A DNA stretch of 64,000 nt from Parvularcula marina (GTDB taxonomy: Bacteria; Pseudomonadota; Alphaproteobacteria; Caulobacterales; Parvularculaceae): contig NZ_QUQO01000001.1 of the NCBI RefSeq assembly GCF_003399445.1, positions 744,001-808,000 of the forward strand. Reading direction: 5' to 3'. Position 1 is the stretch's first letter, and each line of letters starts with the position of its first letter. Below the pieces are notes generated by a model. The model made no database searches. It saw only the letters and a list, made by a program, of their open reading frames with translations, and was not told the origin of the DNA. This document shows positions 58,625-64,000 of the stretch, piece after piece. The translations under genes and the position numbers were made by a program.

Positions 58625-59350
58625 ATGCAGGACGAGACCGCCGGACAGCCCCATTATGGCTCGGTGACGAGCCTCCTGATGAAAACCCTCGACCGGCTTG
58701 CCCATGGAGAGCAGCCGCATACCGAGAAAGAGGTTCTGGGCGAAGCAGCAAGCGGTGAGAAAACCGACCCGGAGACGGCCACCAAATCGACACTCGGCGC
58801 GTTGATCGATGCCATGGATGAGCGTGCTTACGGCCTCCTTCTCCTAATCCTTGCCCTGCCCTGCTGCCTGCCTTTTCTTTACGGCATTCCGCAGATCGTC
58901 GCCGTCCCGATGATTGCTATCGCTGCCCAGCTGGCCTTTGGTCGCGAAGCGCCGTGGCTGCCGAAAGGTCTACGCTCTCGCTCTTTCGAGATTGAGGGTA
59001 TGCGCAATATCGTCAGGCGGGCCTCTCGGTATCTCGGCTGGGTCGAAAAACTTGCCCATCCGCGCCTGTCCGTTCTGACCGATAAACGCGGTGCCCAAAT
59101 CGTCGGGCTCCTGCTTCTCATTCCGTGTGCGTCGATCCTCGTTCCCTTGCCCAGTACCAACACAGCTCCCGGTATCGGGGTTGCGATCGCCAGTGTCGGG
59201 CTTCTCGAACGCGATGGTCTACTTGTAATTGCCGGGCTTCTCTTTGGGCTTGCCTGGGTGGCACTGCTCGTCATCGGCTTCATTTTCCTCGGCAACGAGG
59301 CCCTCGACATTATCAAAGACTTCATCCTCGGACGCGGCGAGGCCGGTTAA
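58625..59350 (+). CDS. ExoD-family membrane protein
   Basis: 241 residues. ExoD family features: SLLMKTLDRL and IDAMDERAYGLLLLILALPC near the start, LPCCLPFLYGIPQIVAVPMI, and four or more membrane helices. ExoD of Rhizobium affects exopolysaccharide synthesis; the biochemical role is unknown. The protein starts with a polar 50-residue leader. It is first in the exoD-dsbB-coq7 run. Confidence 0.85.
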   Translation: MQDETAGQPHYGSVTSLLMKTLDRLAHGEQPHTEKEVLGEAASGEKTDPETATKSTLGALIDAMDERAYGLLLLILALPCCLPFLYGIPQIVAVPMIAIAAQLAFGREAPWLPKGLRSRSFEIEGMRNIVRRASRYLGWVEKLAHPRLSVLTDKRGAQIVGLLLLIPCASILVPLPSTNTAPGIGVAIASVGLLERDGLLVIAGLLFGLAWVALLVIGFIFLGNEALDIIKDFILGRGEAG

Positions 59351-59380
59351 GACGGGCGCAAGAGGCAGAACGAGGGTCAC

Positions 59381-59941
59381 ATGCTTTCAAAGCTAGAAAG
59401 TTATTTCACGCCGCGCTGGGCGTTCATGATCGCGGGCGGGGTGAGCGCCGCCCTGCTCGGCGGTGCGCATGCCTTTGAGAATTTCGGCGGGCTTGAACCC
59501 TGTCTTCTTTGCCTTGAGCAACGTGAGATCCACTGGACCGCGCTCACGATTGCCTTTCTTGGCACCGGCGCGAGCTTTTTCGTATCCGACAAGCGGATCA
59601 TTGCTGCGGTACTCGCGGTGCTCACCGCGGTCTTCCTCTGGTCGACAATCCGGGCTGGCTTTCATGCCGGGGTCGAATGGGATTTCTGGGACGGGCCGAT
59701 GGCCTGTGCGGGCGGCACACCAACCGTCGATCCGGGCAATATCTCGCTCGACTCGCTTCAATCCTCTGGGCTCGCTGGCCCCCCTTGCGAAGTTGCCGCT
59801 TGGCGGATGCTGGGGATTTCCATGGCCGGCTATAACGCCCTCATCTCGCTCGCCCTTGCCGCCTTTACGGGTGCGGCGGCGTGGCGCCTTGTGAAAGATG
59901 TCTTGCCTGCCAAGGTAGAAGAAGAAGGAGCCGTCAGTTGA
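59381..59941 (+). CDS. dsbB: Disulfide bond formation protein B
   Basis: 186 residues with four membrane helices. The first redox pair is CLLC (GGLEPCLLCLEQREIHW), the second pair is Cys109 in MACAGGT and Cys in GPPCEVAAWR in a periplasmic loop. It reoxidises DsbA and passes electrons to ubiquinone, consistent with coq7 downstream. The stop overlaps the coq7 TTG. Confidence 0.92.
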   Translation: MLSKLESYFTPRWAFMIAGGVSAALLGGAHAFENFGGLEPCLLCLEQREIHWTALTIAFLGTGASFFVSDKRIIAAVLAVLTAVFLWSTIRAGFHAGVEWDFWDGPMACAGGTPTVDPGNISLDSLQSSGLAGPPCEVAAWRMLGISMAGYNALISLALAAFTGAAAWRLVKDVLPAKVEEEGAVS

Positions 59942-60501
59942 GCGATACCGCCAGATCATTCCCCGATGCCCCCGGCCCGCGCGTCAGCCGCCTCGAAGAG
60001 ATGCTGCGCGTTGATCATGCGGGCGAATATGGCGCGGTGAATATCTATCGCGGCCAGCGGGCGGTGTTTGAGAAACTGCGCGGCAAGGAACGGCTCTCTG
60101 CTCTTCTTGAAGAGATGGAGGATGGTGAGCAGCACCATCTTGAGACCTTCGACAAACTGCTCACCGAACGGAATATCCGTCCGACACTTTTCTCGCCGAT
60201 CTGGAATGCGGCGGGCTTTGCGCTCGGCGCCGGCACAGCCCTCCTCGGCGAGAAGGCCGCCATGGCCTGCACCAGCGCTGTCGAGGACGTGATCGAAAAG
60301 CACTATGCGGAGCAGATCGAGGAACTCGGCGATGAGGAGCCTGAGATCAAGGCGACGATCACCCAGTTCCGCGCCGAAGAGATCGAGCATCACGATACCG
60401 CGATCGAGGAAGGCGCCGAAGAGGCCTTCGGCTATTCGGTGCTCAAAGGCCTGATCGGCACGGGCTGCCGCATCGCCATCCGCCTGTCAGAAAAAATCTG
60501 A
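59938..60501 (+). CDS. coq7: Demethoxyubiquinone hydroxylase Coq7
   Basis: 187 residues from a TTG start at 59938, which overlaps the dsbB stop (TTGA) and has AAGAAGGAG 8 bases before it. An earlier in-frame start at 59881 would give an arginine-rich leader inside dsbB. The diiron ligands are in RVDHAGEYGAVNIYRGQ, MEDGEQHHLETF and EEIEHHDTAIEEGAE. It hydroxylates a ubiquinone precursor. Confidence 0.94.
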   Translation: MSDTARSFPDAPGPRVSRLEEMLRVDHAGEYGAVNIYRGQRAVFEKLRGKERLSALLEEMEDGEQHHLETFDKLLTERNIRPTLFSPIWNAAGFALGAGTALLGEKAAMACTSAVEDVIEKHYAEQIEELGDEEPEIKATITQFRAEEIEHHDTAIEEGAEEAFGYSVLKGLIGTGCRIAIRLSEKI

Positions 60502-60520
60502 GGATTCGTCCGGGTGAGGT

Positions 60521-60641
60521 TTCTTCCCCCGTGGGGGAAGTCCCGAGCATCGCGAGGGGATGGGGGCACGTCATCCCCTGATCATCCCGGGACGGATTGC
60601 CCCCTCCGCCCTTCGGGCACCTCCCCCACAGGGGGAGGAAA
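60521..60641. repeat. Palindromic intergenic repeat of the CCCCCnnnGGGGG type
   Basis: The left end CTTCCCCCGTGGGGGAAG is a perfect-arm palindrome and the right end CTCCCCCACAGGGGGAG mirrors it. Between them lie a GGGGATG/CATCCCC pair and CCGCCCTTCGGGC. Similar elements are abundant between genes in many alphaproteobacterial genomes. It shares nothing with the 126-base repeat 30 bases downstream. No coding region. Confidence 0.75.
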
Positions 60642-60671
60642 GTCTCTCTTGAAAAGTTCGCGCCCCTCTAT

Positions 60672-60797
60672 CCGCTCATGCCCGCGCAGGCGGGCATCTG
60701 GTCTTGGGAGACGAGAGTTGGGCCTGTCTCCAAACTCCGACGAGTATGAGAGTACAGCACCTTCAAGGCAGATCCCCGCCTGCGCGGGGATGAGCGG
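60672..60797. repeat. 126-base palindrome-ended intergenic repeat, copy B
   Basis: Same ends as the copy at 8909-9033 (CCGCTCATGCCCGCG and GCGCGGGGATGAGCGG) with a conserved CAGATCCCCGCCT near the right end; the central 50 bases differ. The remaining bases in this 335-base gap (60502-60836) show nothing else. Confidence 0.82.
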
Positions 60798-60836
60798 GTG
60801 GAAGGAACTGAGTTCAATGCCACCCAGCGCGTGGCC

Positions 60837-63347
60837 CTATTCCTTCGGATAAACGGTCATCGGTGCCGAGGCGAGTATTTTCACCCCGCCATGCAGGTAG
60901 CGCAGCTCATACTCGCCGGGATCTTTCGGCATACGGATATTCGTGGGACTGCCACTCGTGATATTGCCATAAGCGACATATTTTTTGACAGGCGAACCGG
61001 GTTCCGCAACGACAACATAGCTGCCGGGGCTTGGCTGCGGGCCGGTAAACACCACTGATGAGACTTCACCCGCGACGGCCCTTTCCGGTGGCGTGACTGT
61101 CGCACTTGCCGCCAAAACCTTCATCGGCTGGCTTGTCAGGACTTTCTTGTTCCCCTGCAGATAGCGCAGCTCATAATCGCCCTCTTCGAACGGCATACGG
61201 AGCAAAAGCGGACTGCCTTTGCTGACATAGGCATAGCCGACATAATCTCGAGCGGGCGAACCTGGTTCTGCAATCGTGATGTAATCGCCAGACCCCGCCT
61301 TGGGGCCAGTGAACGTGATCGACACATTTTCACCAGCGATTGCCTCTTCGACGGCAGTCAGCGTTGCTGTCGCAGCAACGACTGTGATCGGCTGGCTCGC
61401 AATCACTTTCTTACCGCCCTGAACATAGCGCAGCTCATACTCGCCTGCATCTAGCGGCATACGGAGCAACACCGGGCTGCCTTTGCTGACATAAGCATAG
61501 CCGAGATATTTCCCGGCCGGTGAGCCAGGTTCCGCAACGGTGATGTAATCACCGGATCCCGCTTCGGGGCCGGTGAAGGTGACGGAGACATCCTCACCCG
61601 ATATCGCCTCACTTGCCGCAACGAGTGTGGCATCCGCGAGCCCGACCGTGATCGGCTGACGCGCCAGAACCTTTTTACCGCCCTGAATATAGCGCAGCTC
61701 ATACTCGCCAGCTTCCAGCGGCATACGGAGCAGCACAGGGCTGCCTTTGCTCACATACGCATAGCCAAGATATTTCCCGGCGGGCGCATCAGGTTCTGCC
61801 ACCGTGATATAATCGCCGGATCCCGCCTCGGGGCCGGTAAAGGCGACAGATACGTCTTCACCGGCGATTGCCTCGCTTACGGCTTCGATCGTCGCTTCAG
61901 CGACCACGACCGTGATCGGCTGGCGCGCCAAAACCTTTTTACCGCCCTGAATATAGCGCAGCTCATACTCGCCTGCTTCCAGCGGCATACGGAGCAAAAC
62001 CGGGCTGCCTTTGCTGACATAGGCGTAGCCGAGATATTTCCCGGCTGGTGCGTCAGGTTTGGCGATGGTGATCCAGTCGCCGGACCCTGCCTCTGGGCCC
62101 GTAAAGGCGACGGAGACGTCTTCGCCTGCGATCGCTTCGCTCACCGCTTCGATCGTCGCCTCTGCAGGCAGAACCTTGTAATCGATACTGGCCAGCGTCC
62201 GGATCGGACGACCGAGCGTATAGCGGATTTCGTAATCGCCCGGTTCGACCGGCAGGCGAAGCTCTGACGGATTGCCTTGCGACGCGTACCGATAAGAAAG
62301 GTAGCGGCCATTATCCGCCCCTTTCTGTGAAATGTTGATGTAATCGCCGCGACGATCAGGTCCAGTCCAGTGAACCAGAACATTGGTCCCCGCCATGCCC
62401 TCTGCGGCGGGCTCGGCACGGACACTCGCCGTGACCTCGAAATTCAGCGCAATCGTCACGGTCTTGCCAGTATTCTGGGCGATCTTGACGCCTTTCTGTT
62501 CGCCCTTGAGGCCATCAGAGGGACGCTCGACCACAACATCATAGGTACCCGGATCGATTTCGATATCGACGACGCCCTCGCCTTCGGATGAGTAAACCTC
62601 ATTGCCGTCGGCGTCGGTCACGGACCAGCTGAGCCCCTCCTCGATCACAAGCCCTCCTTCAAGTTCGGTTGCGCGCAGGCGTACCTTGGTGACGGTGACC
62701 ACTTCGGGCTCCGTGACGACCGCCTCTTCAAGCGCCTCCCCAAGCTCGCCCGCATCGGCGGCGCTATAGAAAGTGCCGCCTGTATTCTCAGCCAGACATT
62801 TAAGCTGGGCCTGGTCATTCTCTTCGGTGACGTCAAAGCCGATGACATTGACGGTGAAATCATAGCCGCTCTGCTCGAGTTCAGCCGCAGCGCCGCATGG
62901 GTCCGGATCGCAGGTTTCAATCCCGTCACTGACGAGGATGACCGTCGCCTTGCGCTCTTTATATTCGAGGATATCTGCTGCCTGACGGATCGATTCCGCC
63001 ATCGGCGTCTTGCCCTTGGGGCTGAGCTTCTGGACTTGCGCAGCGATTGCCTCGTGCGCGCTCCCGATCTCGGCGAGCTGTTCGATATCCGTGCAGTCGC
63101 CTTCGCGGCGGTGGCCATAGGCCATCAGCCCCAGCTGGCGTTCTTCTGGCAGCTCGGCAAGGAGTTCTGCGAGCACGCTCTTGGCGATAGTGATCTTCGC
63201 CTCGCCTTCGATCTGGCCCCACATAGAGCCCGAGCCATCAAGAATGAGGATTGTCCGATCCTCGCTCGTATCCTGCGCAGCGGCAGGCATGGCAATGGCC
63301 AGAACGGCCGACAGAATGACGGAAATAAAGGCGATGAAAACTCGCAT
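60837..63347 (-). CDS. Exported von Willebrand factor A protein with six C-terminal repeats
   Basis: 836 residues from the ATG at 63347 (MRVFIAFISVILSAVLAIAM, with GGGAGAG upstream), preferred over one 22 codons earlier because it gives a normal signal peptide (cut near AAAQ25). The vWA domain (31-210) has a complete metal-ion site: LDGSGSMWG, Thr114 in GKTPMAES and SDGIETC. A linker domain (215-305) is followed by six repeats of exactly 88 residues with a core WTGP/FTGP ... GDYITIAEP ... GYAYVSKGSP ... GEYELRYIQG. Repeats 2-4 are nearly identical. It is a secreted adhesion or envelope-binding protein; the ligand is unknown. Confidence 0.85.
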   Translation of the reverse strand: MRVFIAFISVILSAVLAIAMPAAAQDTSEDRTILILDGSGSMWGQIEGEAKITIAKSVLAELLAELPEERQLGLMAYGHRREGDCTDIEQLAEIGSAHEAIAAQVQKLSPKGKTPMAESIRQAADILEYKERKATVILVSDGIETCDPDPCGAAAELEQSGYDFTVNVIGFDVTEENDQAQLKCLAENTGGTFYSAADAGELGEALEEAVVTEPEVVTVTKVRLRATELEGGLVIEEGLSWSVTDADGNEVYSSEGEGVVDIEIDPGTYDVVVERPSDGLKGEQKGVKIAQNTGKTVTIALNFEVTASVRAEPAAEGMAGTNVLVHWTGPDRRGDYINISQKGADNGRYLSYRYASQGNPSELRLPVEPGDYEIRYTLGRPIRTLASIDYKVLPAEATIEAVSEAIAGEDVSVAFTGPEAGSGDWITIAKPDAPAGKYLGYAYVSKGSPVLLRMPLEAGEYELRYIQGGKKVLARQPITVVVAEATIEAVSEAIAGEDVSVAFTGPEAGSGDYITVAEPDAPAGKYLGYAYVSKGSPVLLRMPLEAGEYELRYIQGGKKVLARQPITVGLADATLVAASEAISGEDVSVTFTGPEAGSGDYITVAEPGSPAGKYLGYAYVSKGSPVLLRMPLDAGEYELRYVQGGKKVIASQPITVVAATATLTAVEEAIAGENVSITFTGPKAGSGDYITIAEPGSPARDYVGYAYVSKGSPLLLRMPFEEGDYELRYLQGNKKVLTSQPMKVLAASATVTPPERAVAGEVSSVVFTGPQPSPGSYVVVAEPGSPVKKYVAYGNITSGSPTNIRMPKDPGEYELRYLHGGVKILASAPMTVYPKE
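60846..62430 (-). repeat. Six tandem 264-base repeats within the vWA gene
   Basis: The repeat core TGP recurs at residues 328, 416, 504, 592, 680 and 768, exactly 88 codons (264 bases) apart, and the DNA phrase CGCAGCTCATACTCGCC recurs near 60902, 61429, 61693 and 61957. Repeats 2, 3 and 4 match closely in DNA, so they arose by recent duplication or are homogenised. Confidence 0.9.
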
Positions 63348-63585
63348 TGGGCTCTCCCTTCCCATTTGGACGGCCTTATTAACCATAACCGAGCGGAAGT
63401 GCGAGTCCTGCACGTTAGTGAGCAGCTTGCCAGAACTTAAAATACAGCTCCGAACGGACTGAAATCCAAAGCAGAATCACACACGCAAAAAGAAAGTCAT
63501 TCAGCCCTTGTTGACGCTTAAGTTGTGGGCAATTAATGATTCCCGCTTGACGCCTCGGGGTGGCGCCATACGGGGGAGAACGGGA

Positions 63586-64000
63586 TTGCGCTTGCTACTG
63601 AGCATATTGAAACGGTTGGGTGTAAAACGCCCCAAGCCACTTTTGTATGTTTTAGTTGCAGCACTAATTACTGGTATTGCCGGAGCCATATTCAGTTATC
63701 ACCTCTACACACATCCGGAAGGTCCAGTCGATCTGATAGAAAACTGGGGGTTCGAATTTGAGCGGGACTCGTTCAAATCGTTCCTAGCATCTTGGTGGCA
63801 AGACTGGATATTCTTTATCCTTATAGGCGCACCGGCAGCTTGGTTATTTTCCATAAATCCGGCTAATGAGCATTTTCATGCACGCCTTGGCTGGCTGTTC
63901 GCTGGCAGACACAAAACAGTAGCAGTTGAGGATCACCTCACGAACCTCGTGAGAGAAAATTCAGCATTCAATAAAGAGGCTCATGCAGAAATTTACATAT
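63586..64000 (+). CDS. Membrane protein of unknown function (cut by window edge)
   Basis: A TTG start at 63586 with GGGGGAG 8 bases upstream opens a frame that runs past the window. It begins (L)RLLLSILKRLGVKRPK, then a hydrophobic segment LYVLVAALITGIAGAIFSY (about 20-38), a polar loop, a second segment DWIFFILIGAPAAWLF, and a soluble part (GRHKTVAVEDHLTNLV). Codon use is visibly less GC-rich than in the rest of the window, as is the 170-base gap before it, which suggests acquired DNA. I do not recognise the family. Confidence 0.55.
   Translation, partial: MRLLLSILKRLGVKRPKPLLYVLVAALITGIAGAIFSYHLYTHPEGPVDLIENWGFEFERDSFKSFLASWWQDWIFFILIGAPAAWLFSINPANEHFHARLGWLFAGRHKTVAVEDHLTNLVRENSAFNKEAHAEIYI

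Noticed and set aside
58202-58720. 172-residue minus-strand ORF spanning the tRNA-Leu gene
   Set aside because: It overlaps a perfect tRNA and reads through the palindrome downstream; it is not coding.
60846-62430. The regular 264-base repeats as a CRISPR array
   Set aside because: The period is far too long, there are no short repeats with unique spacers, and the units are coding in one frame.

Overview
The window is a stretch of a GC-rich alphaproteobacterial chromosome. The evidence is a CtrA cell-cycle regulator whose upstream region carries three GANTC (CcrM-type) sites and a TTAACCAT half-site, alphaproteobacterial SOS boxes of the GTTC-N7-GTTC form, the hflK-hflC pair, a dsbB-coq7 pair and an alphaproteobacterial SspB. 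The gene set (M13 and M23 peptidases, POT transporter, Xaa-Pro-dipeptidase-like amidohydrolase, ExoD) fits a Caulobacterales, Hyphomonadaceae or Parvularcula type. I cannot fix the genus from sequence alone. Nearly all of the window is core genome. No insertion sequence, prophage, CRISPR array or rRNA operon is visible, and there is one tRNA gene (Leu, CAA).

Layout. 1-9.0 kb (minus strand): rplJ-rplL, a hybrid histidine kinase and rpoB-rpoC (rpoC runs off the left edge), with a long structured leader before rplJ. 9-13.6 kb (minus): an M23 peptidase, an unknown membrane protein, a periplasmic amidohydrolase and a DUF3833-like lipoprotein. 13.8-16.4 kb (plus): a PiT phosphate transporter, an MFS carrier and rpmG. 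16.4-25.3 kb: a WrbA-like flavoprotein, then purQ, an exported hypothetical, an M13 peptidase, a glycosyltransferase, a PurL-BolA fusion and an aldo/keto reductase. 25.3-30.9 kb: DegP-type protease and HflCK (minus), Mrp and SspB (plus). 31-37 kb: YajQ, ctrA with its promoter, then nusG-secE and dnaE (minus). 37-39.7 kb: a divergent SOS-type promoter region between a 30-residue membrane peptide gene and a UvrD/PcrA helicase gene. 39.7-47.6 kb: glk-yceI-pepA (minus), diverging from lptF-lptG-lptD (plus). 47.7-58.2 kb: an XRE regulator, hisN, POT transporter, HIT protein, lpd, thioesterase, DksA-like protein, trigger factor and a Na+/solute symporter with its DUF4212 partner. 58.4-64 kb: tRNA-Leu, exoD-dsbB-coq7, two different palindromic intergenic repeats, a von Willebrand-A protein with six tandem 88-residue repeats, and a lower-GC membrane ORF that runs off the right edge.

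The genes cover transcription and translation (RNA polymerase, NusG, L7/L12, L10, L33), replication and repair (DnaE, UvrD), cell-cycle control (CtrA), membrane proteostasis (HflKC, DegP, SspB, trigger factor, DsbB), LPS export (LptFGD) and purine synthesis. The most interesting items are the SOS-controlled 30-residue membrane peptide beside dnaE and uvrD, which resembles SidA of Caulobacter in size and control; the in-frame PurL-BolA fusion with a good internal start; and the break-up of the secE-nusG-rplKAJL-rpoBC cluster with a sensor kinase placed between rplL and rpoB.
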